This document shows, one piece after another, positions 1-6,463 of a stretch of DNA of 8,165 nucleotides. The notes under the pieces were generated by a model. It made no database searches and was not told the DNA's origin. It saw only the letters and a program-made list of their open reading frames with translations. The translations under genes were made by a program, and so were the position numbers. The DNA comes from Pseudomonadota bacterium (GTDB lineage Bacteria; Pseudomonadota; Gammaproteobacteria; Burkholderiales; SG8-39): positions 1 to 8,165 of the forward strand of contig JAJZUK010000036.1 in assembly GCA_021847125.1 (NCBI GenBank). Direction: 5' to 3'. The number at the start of each line of letters is the position of its first letter. Position 1 is the stretch's first letter.

Positions 1-509
1 GCGAACGCGTCCACCTGCTCGCGCGTGAAGCCTTCCAGCGTCGCGATCAGGTCGGCGCTGATGCCCTGCGGAATGAACTGGGTGGCGAGGCTGGTCTCCG
101 GATCCTGGGCCCAGGGGCCGCCGTCCGAACCGATGGGCACGCGCGACATCGATTCGACGCCGCCCGCGACCACCAGGTCTTCCCAGCCGGAGCGGATTTT
201 TTGCGCCGCGAGGTTCACCGCTTCCAGGCCGGAGCCGCAGAAGCGATTGAGCTGAAAGCCCGCCGCCTTCCAGTCCCAGCCGGCCGCCAGCGCCGCAGTC
301 TTGCCGATGCAGGCGCCCTGCTCGCCCACGGGCGAGACGCAGCCGATCACGACGTCGTCGACCTGGGAGGTATCCAGATCGTGGCGCTCGGCCAGGGCGT
401 TCAGCGCGCCCGCGAGCAGATTGACCGGCTTGATGTCGTACAGGGCGCCGCTGGACTTGCCGCGGCCGCGCGGGGTGCGGACCGCATCGAAAATCATGGC
501 TTCGGCCAT
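1..509 (-). CDS. Acetyl-CoA C-acyltransferase (thiolase), N-terminal part, truncated by window edge
   Basis: Thiolases condense or cleave acyl-CoA units in beta-oxidation, ketoacyl-CoA degradation or polyhydroxyalkanoate precursor synthesis, usually as cytosolic tetramers. The reverse strand reads [18 protein letters not shown], a standard thiolase N-terminus. Cys91 in [11 protein letters not shown] is the expected acyl-accepting nucleophile, and GGVESMS at 117-123 is another family signature. About 169 residues are visible of the roughly 395 usual; the C-terminal His and Cys motifs lie outside the window. The ATG at 509 is preferred because GGGAGG lies 5 bases upstream; a second in-frame ATG at 497 has no such site. 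The gene is divergent from the SnoaL-like gene and shares a 151-base regulatory gap with it. The RTPRGRGK style resembles degradative FadA-like thiolases rather than PhaA, but the substrate cannot be decided. Confidence 0.95.
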   Translation of the reverse strand, partial: MAEAMIFDAVRTPRGRGKSSGALYDIKPVNLLAGALNALAERHDLDTSQVDDVVIGCVSPVGEQGACIGKTAALAAGWDWKAAGFQLNRFCGSGLEAVNLAAQKIRSGWEDLVVAGGVESMSRVPIGSDGGPWAQDPETSLATQFIPQGISADLIATLEGFTREQVDAF

Positions 510-514
510 GGGGG

Positions 515-520
515 CCTCCC
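515..520 (-). promoter_or_regulatory. Ribosome binding site of the thiolase gene
   Basis: GGGAGG on the minus strand lies 5 bases before the ATG at 509. It decides that start over the in-frame ATG twelve bases further in. Confidence 0.75.
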
Positions 521-609
521 GGATCAGGTTGAATTAGGATGGGCGCAGGCGAAGTGCGCTGCAGAGGGTTCATGATACCGCTGTTCGTGCGGAGACGCGC
601 GCGCCCGCC

Positions 610-637
610 TCGACCGTGGCACACTATACGTATAGTC
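610..637 (+). promoter_or_regulatory. Putative sigma-70 promoter of the SnoaL-like gene
   Basis: A -35-like TCGACC (610-615, 4 of 6 matches to TTGACA) and a -10-like TATAGT (632-637, 5 of 6) are separated by 16 bases. Transcription would begin near 644, giving a short leader that just includes the Shine-Dalgarno site at 648-653. The -10 overlaps a perfect palindrome, which suggests repression by occlusion. This is a visual consensus match only. Confidence 0.45.
623..636. promoter_or_regulatory. Perfect 14-bp palindrome, candidate operator between divergent genes
   Basis: ACTATACGTATAGT equals its own reverse complement over all 14 bases, and symmetry stops at the flanking bases. It lies 24 bases before the SnoaL-like start and 113 bases before the thiolase start, and overlaps the predicted -10 TATAGT. 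A short, loop-free palindrome in a divergent promoter gap is typical of a homodimeric repressor site (TetR, MarR or GntR style). No regulator gene is in the window, and I do not recognise the motif as a named regulon site. Confidence 0.55.
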
Positions 638-647
638 CAGGGGCAAC

Positions 648-653
648 AGGAGA
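648..653 (+). promoter_or_regulatory. Ribosome binding site deciding the SnoaL-like start
   Basis: AGGAGA lies 7 bases before the ATG at 661. A longer in-frame reading from a GTG at 616 would translate through the palindrome and the -10 element and has no such site, so it is rejected. Confidence 0.75.
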
Positions 654-660
654 CGCATTC

Positions 661-1125
661 ATGCCAGACCCGACGAGCACCTTTCGCGCGCTGATCGAGC
701 GCCTGACCCAGGCGATCTGCCGCGGCGACGGCGCCGCGGCAGCGGCCTGCTTTACGCCGGAGGGCAGTTATCACGACGGCTTCTACGGCGAATTCCGCGG
801 TCCCGAGGCGATCCGCGACATGGTGGAAAACCATTTCCACGCCAACGCGCGCGACTTCACCTGGACGCTGTCCGATGCGCTGAGCGACGGCAAGCTGGCT
901 TATGCGCACTACGCTTTCTCCTATGTCTCCAAAATCGCGGGCAGCGAGGGCAAGCGCATATTCTTCTCCGGCATCTCCCAGGTCCGGCTCGAGGACGGCC
1001 TGATTGCGCATTACGGCGAGGTATTCGACCGCGGCGTAGCCTTGGCGCAGATGAACTTCCCGCCCGAGCGCATTGCGAAATCGCTGGCGCGCTGGGCGGC
1101 CGAGGAAAAGGCCGCGAGAAAATAA
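661..1125 (+). CDS. SnoaL-like / NTF2-fold small protein
   Basis: This 154-residue protein has the layout of the SnoaL-like, NTF2-fold superfamily. An N-terminal helix (about 5-22) leads into [19 protein letters not shown] (22-40), then [15 protein letters not shown] (45-59), followed by alternating strands with [14 protein letters not shown] (75-88) and [27 protein letters not shown] (99-125). The 'cells or activity, then volume of peptide filled by a GPEAI helix' pattern and the length fit the fold. Members include polyketide cyclases, ketosteroid-isomerase-like enzymes and small ligand-binding proteins, and catalytic residues vary too much to assign a reaction. No signal peptide is seen, so it is probably cytosolic. 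It is divergent from a thiolase gene, which hints at acyl-CoA or ring metabolism, but that is inference. The helicase gene follows after 166 bases with its own -10 element. Confidence 0.82.
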   Translation: MPDPTSTFRALIERLTQAICRGDGAAAAACFTPEGSYHDGFYGEFRGPEAIRDMVENHFHANARDFTWTLSDALSDGKLAYAHYAFSYVSKIAGSEGKRIFFSGISQVRLEDGLIAHYGEVFDRGVALAQMNFPPERIAKSLARWAAEEKAARK

Positions 1126-1149
1126 ATCCCCCAAGCGCGCTGTAATCTG

Positions 1150-1155
1150 TATAAT
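1150..1155 (+). promoter_or_regulatory. Perfect -10 box (TATAAT) ahead of the helicase gene
   Basis: TATAAT matches the sigma-70 -10 consensus fully. No good -35 sits 16-18 bases upstream (the region is C-rich, TCCCCC). TG precedes the box directly rather than with the one-base gap of an extended -10. Transcription from here would start near 1162 and give a leader of about 130 bases. Confidence 0.5.
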
Positions 1156-1280
1156 CCGCCCCGCATCGTTCAATCCCAGTCTGTCCGCTGCTCTCGCGGT
1201 ACTCTTTCAGTTCCCCGATTTAACCAAAAATAATCTGCCTGGACTGGCATCGCGTAACCAATCGTCGACAGGCCGATACC

Positions 1281-1285
1281 AGGAG
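1281..1285 (+). promoter_or_regulatory. Ribosome binding site deciding the helicase start
   Basis: AGGAG lies 6 bases before the ATG at 1292. The open frame continues 73 codons upstream into the SnoaL-like gene, but that stretch has no helicase similarity and crosses the -10 box, so 1292 is chosen. Confidence 0.8.
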
Positions 1286-1291
1286 CATTAC

Positions 1292-2611
1292 ATGTCTTTT
1301 TCCGCACTCGGCCTGCGCGCCGAACTATTGCTTGCCGTCGGCGAGCAAGGCTATACCAAACCCACCCCGATCCAGGCACAGGCGATACCCGCCGTGCTCG
1401 CCGGCCGTGACCTCATGGGCGGCGCCCAGACCGGCACCGGCAAGACCGCAGGCTTCGTCCTGCCCATGCTGCAAAAACTCGCCGAGCAGGCGGGCGGCCC
1501 GCAAGGCCGCACGCCGGTGCGGGCGCTGATCCTGGTGCCCACGCGCGAACTCGCGGCCCAGGTGCAGGCCAGCGTCTACACCTACGGCAAGCATCTGCCC
1601 AAGATCCGCTCGCTGTCCGTTTATGGCGGCGTCGGCTTTCACCCGCAGGTGCAGGCGCTGAAGCGCGGCATCGACATCCTGGTGGCGACGCCGGGGCGGC
1701 TGCTCGACCACCTCGCGCAGCGCACCGTCGATTTGTCCAAGGTGCAAGTGCTGGTGCTGGACGAAGCCGACCGCATGCTCGACATGGGCTTCATACCCGA
1801 CATCCGCAAAATCCTTGCGCAAATACCGAAGCAGCGCCAGAACCTGCTGTTCTCGGCCACCTTCTCCGACGAGATCAAGAAACTCGCCGATGGCTTCATG
1901 CGCGATCCGCTGCTGATCGAAGTCGCGCAGCGCAACACCACCGCCGAGCTGATTTCCCAGCGCGTATGCCCGGTGGACCGCGAAAAGAAGAAAGACCTGC
2001 TCGCGCATCTGATCACCAGCGGCGACTGGAAACAGGTGCTGGTGTTCACGCGCACCAAGCACGGCGCCAACAACCTCGCCGAGAAGCTGGTCAAGTCCGG
2101 CATCCGCGCCGATGCGATTCACGGCAACAAGAGCCAGCCGGCGCGCACGCGCGCGCTGGCCGAGTTCAAGGCCGGCAAGATCAAGGTGCTGGTCGCGACC
2201 GACATCGCCGCGCGCGGCCTCGACATCGACGAGCTGCCGCACGTGGTCAATTTCGAGCTGCCCCACGTGGCCAACGACTATGTGCACCGCATCGGCCGCA
2301 CCGGCCGCGCCGGCTCCAGCGGCGAGGCGATTTCGCTGGTCTGCGTGGACGAACTCGGTCTGCTGCGCGACATCGAGCGCCTGATCAAGCGCGACATCAA
2401 GAAGGACATCGTGCCCGGATTCGAAGTCGACCCGCGCATCCGCGCCGAGCCCATCGTTCAGGGCAAGCGCGGCGGCCAGCAGCAGCGCCGTCCGTCGAGC
2501 GCACCGCGCAAGCCCGCCGGCAACCGCGGCCAGAATGCGCCGCGCCAGCCCGCAGCCCGGGCCGGCGGCAGGAACAGCCGCGACTCGAACCGGCGCCCGT
2601 CCGCATACTAG
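1292..2611 (+). CDS. rhlE: ATP-dependent DEAD-box RNA helicase, RhlE type
   Basis: This 439-residue cytosolic helicase unwinds short RNA duplexes using ATP; RhlE proteins act in ribosome maturation, RNA decay and cold adaptation. All core motifs are intact: Q motif GYTKPTPIQ (20-28), motif I AQTGTGKT (45-52), Ia PTRELA (83-88), Ib TPGR (133-136), II DEAD (157-160), III SAT (188-190), [10 protein letters not shown] (249-256), [13 protein letters not shown] (302-313) and [12 protein letters not shown] (332-341). After PGFEVDPRI (375-383), a basic, low-complexity tail rich in R, Q, P, A and G runs to the end, typical of RhlE and presumed to bind RNA. Length agrees with beta- and gammaproteobacterial RhlE. 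The gene appears monocistronic: it has its own -10 box, a leader of about 130 bases and a strong terminator. RhlB or SrmB are less likely given the tail and the motif I context ([17 protein letters not shown]). Confidence 0.96.
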   Translation: MSFSALGLRAELLLAVGEQGYTKPTPIQAQAIPAVLAGRDLMGGAQTGTGKTAGFVLPMLQKLAEQAGGPQGRTPVRALILVPTRELAAQVQASVYTYGKHLPKIRSLSVYGGVGFHPQVQALKRGIDILVATPGRLLDHLAQRTVDLSKVQVLVLDEADRMLDMGFIPDIRKILAQIPKQRQNLLFSATFSDEIKKLADGFMRDPLLIEVAQRNTTAELISQRVCPVDREKKKDLLAHLITSGDWKQVLVFTRTKHGANNLAEKLVKSGIRADAIHGNKSQPARTRALAEFKAGKIKVLVATDIAARGLDIDELPHVVNFELPHVANDYVHRIGRTGRAGSSGEAISLVCVDELGLLRDIERLIKRDIKKDIVPGFEVDPRIRAEPIVQGKRGGQQQRRPSSAPRKPAGNRGQNAPRQPAARAGGRNSRDSNRRPSAY

Positions 2612-2661
2612 AAGAAAACAGCCAGGGGCAGCGGAATGCCGCTCCAGGTTCCGCAGGGAAG

Positions 2662-2688
2662 AAGCCGGTCTAGACCGGCTTTTTCGTT
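2662..2688 (+). terminator. Intrinsic terminator of the helicase gene
   Basis: The 20-base stretch 2662-2681 is a perfect palindrome with arms AAGCCGGTCT and AGACCGGCTT. It can fold as an 8-bp stem with a CTAG loop. Its 3' arm runs into TTTTT then CGTTT. A smaller hairpin (AGCGG-AATG-CCGCT, 2630-2643) precedes it. The position, about 50 bases past the rhlE stop, fits Rho-independent termination. Confidence 0.88.
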
Positions 2689-2731
2689 TGCCCGGCTACG
2701 CAAGAAGTACCGGCTCTTGCCCACGCTATCG

Positions 2732-2761
2732 TTGAGCGCACAACCGGAACGCAGGTATCAT
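2732..2761 (+). promoter_or_regulatory. Putative sigma-70 promoter of the quinone oxidoreductase-like gene
   Basis: TTGAGC (2732-2737, 4 of 6) and TATCAT (2756-2761, 5 of 6) are 18 bases apart. A start near 2768 gives a leader of about 30 bases with AGGAG at 2784-2788. The position just after the rhlE terminator supports an independent transcript. Confidence 0.55.
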
Positions 2762-2783
2762 TCGCCCGAATTCACCCAGAGCC

Positions 2784-2788
2784 AGGAG
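2784..2788 (+). promoter_or_regulatory. Ribosome binding site deciding the oxidoreductase start
   Basis: AGGAG lies 9 bases before the ATG at 2798. The open frame extends 54 codons further upstream, but that part spans the terminator and the promoter, so it is not coding. Confidence 0.78.
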
Positions 2789-2797
2789 AGCTTCCCC

Positions 2798-3775
2798 ATG
2801 AAAGCAGTGCTTTGCAAGCAATACGGTTTGCCCGATACCCTAGTCGTGGAAGACATTCCTGCGCTCGTGCCCGCGGCAGGCCAGGTGGTGGTCAGCATGA
2901 AAGCCGCCGGCGTCAATTTTCCCGATGCGCTGATCATTCAGGGCAAGTACCAGATGAAGCCGCCCATGCCCTTCTCGCCAGGCACCGAGATCGCGGGCAT
3001 CGTGAAAGCCGTCGGCGAAGGCGTAAAGCAACCCAAACCCGGCGATGCGGTGATCGCCTATGCCGGCTACGGCGGCTACGCCGAGGAAGTCATGGTCGAT
3101 GCGCGCGCCTGCATCGCCATGCCGGCCGGCGTGGACTTCAAGGTGGCCGCCTCGTTCATGATGACCTACGGCACGTCCTACTACGCGCTCAAGGATAGAG
3201 CGCTGCTCCAGCCCGGCGAGACCCTGCTGGTGCTCGGCGCCGCAGGCGGTGTCGGCAGCGCCGCGGTCGAACTCGGCAAGCTCATGGGCGCGCGCGTGAT
3301 CGCCGCCGCGTCGAGCGACGACAAGCTCGAAGCGTGCAAACAGCTGGGCGCCGACGCCACCATCAACTATTCGAGCGAGGACCTGCGTGAAGGGGTCAAA
3401 CGCATCACCAGCGGCCGCGGCGTGGACGTAGTCTACGATCCGGTGGGCGACAAGTTCGCCGAGCCGGCGATGCGCGACATGGCCTGGGGCGGGCGCTATC
3501 TGGTGATCGGTTTCGCCGGCGGCGAAATTCCGAAAATCCCGCTCAACCTGCCGCTGCTCAAGGGCTTCTCGATAGTCGGCGTGTTCTGGGGCAGTTTCAC
3601 GCGCAAGGAGCCGCAGAAAAACGAGGCGAACGTGCGCGAATTGCTGGGCTGGATCGCCGGCGGCAAGCTGAAACCCCTGGTGAGCGCCGCCTACCCGCTG
3701 GCCCAGGCGGCGCGTGCGTTGAAGGACGTGATGGAGCGCAAGGTCAAGGGCAAGGTCGTGCTGGTCCCGAACTAG
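2798..3775 (+). CDS. NADPH:quinone oxidoreductase-like, zinc-free MDR family protein
   Basis: This 325-residue cytosolic protein of the medium-chain dehydrogenase/reductase superfamily is the QOR type, which uses NADPH to reduce quinones or activated alkenes such as enones. The N-terminal GroES-like domain (about 1-120) carries AAGVNFPDALIIQGKYQ (36-52) and PFSPGTEIAGIV (58-69). The zinc-binding cysteines and histidines of alcohol dehydrogenases are absent. The Rossmann domain has the nucleotide motif LGAAGGVGSAAVELGK (146-161). GRGVDVVYDPVGDKF (207-220) and YLVIGFAGGEIPKIPLNLPLLKG (234-256) are typical of this subgroup, as is the C-terminal GKVVLVPN. Length matches the usual 320-330. The gene has its own promoter and ends 4 bases from the stop of the opposing gene. 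Enoyl or crotonyl-CoA reductase relatives are similar in layout, so the substrate stays open. Confidence 0.93.
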   Translation: MKAVLCKQYGLPDTLVVEDIPALVPAAGQVVVSMKAAGVNFPDALIIQGKYQMKPPMPFSPGTEIAGIVKAVGEGVKQPKPGDAVIAYAGYGGYAEEVMVDARACIAMPAGVDFKVAASFMMTYGTSYYALKDRALLQPGETLLVLGAAGGVGSAAVELGKLMGARVIAAASSDDKLEACKQLGADATINYSSEDLREGVKRITSGRGVDVVYDPVGDKFAEPAMRDMAWGGRYLVIGFAGGEIPKIPLNLPLLKGFSIVGVFWGSFTRKEPQKNEANVRELLGWIAGGKLKPLVSAAYPLAQAARALKDVMERKVKGKVVLVPN

Positions 3776-3779
3776 AGAT

Positions 3780-4412
3780 TCAGCAGTCCGGTTGGCCCGC
3801 CGGCGGCCGCGGCTCGCGCACATAGCCCAGGCGCGCCGGCGCTTCTTCCGACTGGATCAATGTGAGCGGCAAGCTGGCCGCGCCGGTGTTGAAGTACACC
3901 CCGGCCGCATCGCTTCCCTCTTCGATCAGGGCGAGCAGCCTTTCCTCGTCGAGCGCATGACCGTCCGCGTAAGACAGCGCTTCCAGTCCGCGCGGCAGGT
4001 CGCGATCGACGAGCAGCCCGGGCCCGCGCTCAGTGACGAACAGCAGATTGCCCGCCTCGTCCATGTATGCCGCCTGCAGCTCGGCACAGGGCGCGCCCGT
4101 ATGCGTTTCGAACGCCAGCGGGTGCGCGCCTGCGATGCGCAAGACCAGCGGTGTGTAATCCAGATTGACGTAGACCCGCTGCGGCCCGTTCTGGAAGTAC
4201 CAGCGGCCCGCGTCGTCATGGGCGTAGTTGCGACCGATGAATTCGATCAGCTTCGGATGGGTGATGCGCTCGAAGCGCGCGCCGGCATCCAGCGTGCCGG
4301 CGGCGGGCGCGCGCTTGATCGACCACTGGCCGCGGCGGTCCAGCGCGAGCCAGCCGTATACCGCCGGCACATTCGGCCATTTCGCCATGGCGCGGCTGAC
4401 AATGGGATCCAT
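3780..4412 (-). CDS. Conserved protein of unknown function (WPNVP...NGPQRVYV family)
   Basis: The 210-residue minus-strand product looks like a real protein, with mixed composition and motif-like segments; the plus-strand frame over it is Arg/Ala/Gln rich and looks like a shadow. Visible landmarks are MAKWPNVPAVYGWLALDRRGQW (9-30), IEFIGRNYAHDDAGRWYFQNGPQRVYV (56-82, aromatic and conserved-looking) and LDYTPLVLRI (84-93). I recall similar small proteins in betaproteobacteria with a DUF label, but cannot verify the family number and give no function. No signal peptide or membrane segment is evident, so it is probably cytosolic. The ATG at 4412 has AGAAGAG about 10 bases upstream. The gene is divergent from the thioesterase gene and convergent with the oxidoreductase gene, with no terminator between the two stops. 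Confidence 0.85.
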   Translation of the reverse strand: MDPIVSRAMAKWPNVPAVYGWLALDRRGQWSIKRAPAAGTLDAGARFERITHPKLIEFIGRNYAHDDAGRWYFQNGPQRVYVNLDYTPLVLRIAGAHPLAFETHTGAPCAELQAAYMDEAGNLLFVTERGPGLLVDRDLPRGLEALSYADGHALDEERLLALIEEGSDAAGVYFNTGAASLPLTLIQSEEAPARLGYVREPRPPAGQPDC

Positions 4413-4461
4413 GAAGGCGAAGCTCTTCTAAGTCATCAGTTTCAAAGAGTAAGGCTGTGCC

Positions 4462-4490
4462 TTGCTCGCAGCCCTGCTTCCGCCTATAGT
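4462..4490 (+). promoter_or_regulatory. Putative promoter of the thioesterase cluster
   Basis: TATAGT (4485-4490, 5 of 6) lies 17 bases after TTGCTC (4462-4467, 3 of 6). A start near 4497 leaves a leader of about 27 bases with GAGGA at 4511-4515. The -35 partly overlaps a small inverted repeat (AAGGC-TGT-GCCTT, 4451-4463). The 111-base gap is shared with the divergent unknown-function gene. Confidence 0.45.
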
Positions 4491-4523
4491 ACCGCGCTTT
4501 AAGCCGAACCGAGGACACCGGGA

Positions 4524-4958
4524 ATGGCACGCGAACAATTTACCTTCTGCCACAGGCTGCGTGTGCGCTGGGCCGAAGTGGACATGCAGCACATCGTATA
4601 CAACGTCAATTATTTTCTGTATTTCGACGTCGCCATCACCGAATACTGGCGCGCCATCGGCATCAATTATCCCGACGGCATAGTCAAAGCCTATGGCACC
4701 GATCTGTACACGGTCAAGGCGACGGCGGAATACCACCGCTCCGCCGAGTACGACGACTTTCTCGACATCCACGGCCGCACGGCAAAACTGGGCCGCTCCA
4801 GCATGCAGTTCCTGCTCGAGGTCTGGCGCGGCGACGCGCACCTGGTCAGCGGTGAACTGATTTACGTCAACGCCGATCCGGCGACCAAGAAGTCCGCGCC
4901 GCTGCCCGAGCCGCTGCGGCAGAAGATCATCGCTTACGAGCGCGTCCAGCCCGAATAA
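4524..4958 (+). CDS. Acyl-CoA thioesterase, YbgC / 4-hydroxybenzoyl-CoA thioesterase family (hotdog fold)
   Basis: This 144-residue protein is a single-domain hotdog thioesterase that hydrolyses acyl- or aroyl-CoA to free acid and CoA in the cytosol. The family signature lies in VRWAEVDMQHIVYNVNYFLYFD (14-35). Asp20 occupies the position of the catalytic Asp of 4-hydroxybenzoyl-CoA thioesterase, followed by the usual IVYNxNYxxYFD helix. Later segments KATAEYHRSAEYDDFLDIHGRTAKLGRSSMQF (65-96) match the family strand order, and 130-145 residues is the normal length. The start has GAGGA 8 bases upstream. It is followed after 68 bases by the aldehyde dehydrogenase gene on the same strand, so it may be the first gene of that cluster, although hairpins lie between. 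It is not the Tol-Pal-linked ybgC, as no tol genes are near. Confidence 0.92.
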   Translation: MAREQFTFCHRLRVRWAEVDMQHIVYNVNYFLYFDVAITEYWRAIGINYPDGIVKAYGTDLYTVKATAEYHRSAEYDDFLDIHGRTAKLGRSSMQFLLEVWRGDAHLVSGELIYVNADPATKKSAPLPEPLRQKIIAYERVQPE

Positions 4959-4978
4959 GGCTGGGCCTGAGCCCGGCC
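4959..4978 (+). other. Hairpin directly after the thioesterase stop
   Basis: GGCTGGGC-CTGA-GCCCGGCC can form an 8-bp stem with one G-U pair and a 4-base loop, beginning at the first base after the stop codon. No T tract follows, so it is not a standard intrinsic terminator. It could be a weak terminator, an mRNA-stabilising 3' end or an attenuation point between the thioesterase and aldehyde dehydrogenase genes. Confidence 0.45.
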
Positions 4979-4987
4979 GCGATCGGC

Positions 4988-5009
4988 TAAAATGGGCGTT
5001 CTCCCCATT
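4988..5009 (+). promoter_or_regulatory. Possible -10 box and small inverted repeat before the aldehyde dehydrogenase
   Basis: TAAAAT (4988-4993) resembles a -10 box, but no good -35 is seen. Overlapping it, AATGGG (4991-4996) and CCCATT (5004-5009) form a 6-bp inverted repeat around a 7-base spacer. This could be a hairpin near the transcript start or a repressor half-site pair. Confidence 0.3.
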
Positions 5010-5026
5010 CTTCAGCGGAAATCATT

Positions 5027-6463
5027 ATGCAGGTTCGCGACCAGCTTTATGTCAACGGCCAATGGACGGCGGCCAAAGGCAGCAAGTCGATAGACGTCAT
5101 CAACGCCTCGACCGAGGCGATCATGGGGCGCATACCCGAGGGCACGCCGGCCGACGTCGACGCCGCAGTGGCGGCGGCGCGCGCCGCTTTCGACGGCTGG
5201 GCCGCGAGGCCCGCAACCGAGCGCGCCGGGTTTCTGCAGAAGATTCACGAAGGCCTGAAAGCGCGCATGGAGGAGATCGGCCAGTTGATCGCCGGCGAAG
5301 TCGGCATGCCGGTGAAACTCGCCACCATGATCCAGGCGGGCTCGCCGACCGCCACTTTCGGCATGTACGCCAGGATGCTCGGCAGCTTCGCCTTCGAGGA
5401 AAAAGTCGGCAATTCGCTCATCCTGCGCGAGCCGGTCGGCGTGGTCGCCGCGATCACGCCGTGGAACTATCCGCTGCACCAAATCGCAGCCAAAGTCGCG
5501 CCGGCGCTCGCCGCCGGATGCACCGTGGTGCTCAAGCCCTCGGAAGTGGCGCCGTTAAACGCCTTCGTGCTGGCCGAGATCATCCACGCCGCCGGCCTGC
5601 CCGCAGGCGTGTTCAACCTGGTCACGGGTTACGGCCCGGTGGTGGGCGAGGCCATGGCCGCGCACCCCGGGGTCGACATGGTGTCCTTCACCGGTTCCAC
5701 CCGCGCGGGCAAGCGGGTGTCCGAACTCGCCTCGGCCACGGTGAAGCGGGTGGCCCTGGAGCTCGGCGGAAAATCGGCCTCGGTGGTGCTGGCGGATGCC
5801 GACCTCGCCGCCGCGGTCAAGGGTACGATCAACGCCTGTTTCCTGAATTCCGGCCAGACCTGCTCGGCGCACACCCGCCTGCTGGTTCCGGAGAGCAAGT
5901 ACGAAGAAGCGGCGAAAATCGCGGTGGAAGTGGCCAAGGCCTTTACCGTCGGCGACCCGTTCAGCGGCGCGGCCAAGCTCGGGCCCCTCGTATCCGATCT
6001 GCAGCGCGAGCGCGTGCGCGGCTACATCAGGAAAGGCATCGAAGGCGGAGCCGAGCTCCTGGCCGGCGGCGCGGACGCCCCCGAAGGCCTGCCCAAGGGC
6101 TATTACGTCAAGCCCACCATCTTCGGCCGGGTCAAGCCCGATGCCGCCATCGCGCAGGAAGAGATCTTCGGGCCGGTGCTGTGCATCATCACCTACAAGG
6201 ACGAGGATGAAGCGGTGAACATCGCCAACAGCACGCCCTACGGCCTGGGCGGCGGCGTGTGGTCGAAAGACGAAGAGCACGCGAAGAAAGTGGCGAAGCG
6301 CATGCGCACCGGCCAAGTGGACATCAACGGCGGCCCGTTCAACCTGCAGGCGCCGTTCGGGGGCTACAAGCAATCGGGCAACGGCCGCGAACTGGGCCGC
6401 TTCGGGCTGGAAGAATTCCTCGAATACAAGTCTCTCCAGCTCAAGCCCGAAGCCAAAGCCTGA
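5027..6463 (+). CDS. NAD(P)-dependent aldehyde dehydrogenase
   Basis: This 478-residue cytosolic enzyme oxidises an aldehyde to the acid. The N-terminal FINGxW-like strand is present as LYVNGQW (7-13). Family residues are complete: TPWNYP with Asn147, KPSE with Lys170 for cofactor binding, [10 protein letters not shown] (221-230), the general base Glu245 in [11 protein letters not shown], catalytic Cys279 in [13 protein letters not shown], and Glu379 in QEEIFGPV. The C-terminal block [25 protein letters not shown] (445-469) is typical of the ALDH superfamily. Length is normal (470-500). The start at 5027 has only a weak ribosome site (GCGGA, 7 bases upstream). Its TGA shares one base with the start codon of the next gene. 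The substrate is not evident; the two hydratases downstream suggest an acyl-CoA-linked semialdehyde or fatty or aromatic side chain. Confidence 0.95.
   Translation: MQVRDQLYVNGQWTAAKGSKSIDVINASTEAIMGRIPEGTPADVDAAVAAARAAFDGWAARPATERAGFLQKIHEGLKARMEEIGQLIAGEVGMPVKLATMIQAGSPTATFGMYARMLGSFAFEEKVGNSLILREPVGVVAAITPWNYPLHQIAAKVAPALAAGCTVVLKPSEVAPLNAFVLAEIIHAAGLPAGVFNLVTGYGPVVGEAMAAHPGVDMVSFTGSTRAGKRVSELASATVKRVALELGGKSASVVLADADLAAAVKGTINACFLNSGQTCSAHTRLLVPESKYEEAAKIAVEVAKAFTVGDPFSGAAKLGPLVSDLQRERVRGYIRKGIEGGAELLAGGADAPEGLPKGYYVKPTIFGRVKPDAAIAQEEIFGPVLCIITYKDEDEAVNIANSTPYGLGGGVWSKDEEHAKKVAKRMRTGQVDINGGPFNLQAPFGGYKQSGNGRELGRFGLEEFLEYKSLQLKPEAKA

Noticed and set aside
25..575. Plus-strand frames over the thiolase start region
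   Set aside because: The minus strand encodes a clear thiolase N-terminus with the active-site cysteine; the plus-strand frames are shadows.
1073..1291. 73-codon upstream extension of the helicase frame
   Set aside because: It overlaps the SnoaL-like gene and crosses a perfect -10 box; AGGAG supports the ATG at 1292.
1325..2287. 320-codon open frame antisense to rhlE
   Set aside because: It lies wholly within the helicase gene, whose motifs are all intact. The product is rich in His, Arg, Gln and Ala, as expected of a shadow frame in GC-rich DNA.
2636..2797. 54-codon upstream extension of the oxidoreductase frame
   Set aside because: It spans the rhlE terminator and the predicted promoter; AGGAG supports the ATG at 2798.
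2840..3823. 327-codon open frame antisense to the oxidoreductase gene
   Set aside because: It is a shadow of a clear MDR-family gene, with biased His/Arg/Ala composition and no recognisable motif.
3792..4502. 236-codon plus-strand frame over the unknown-function gene
   Set aside because: The minus-strand product has protein-like composition, motif-like aromatic segments and a ribosome site. The plus-strand product is Arg/Ala/Gln rich and would run through the promoter of the thioesterase.
5555..6373. 272-codon open frame antisense to the aldehyde dehydrogenase
   Set aside because: It is opposite a complete aldehyde dehydrogenase with all catalytic residues; composition is that of a shadow frame.
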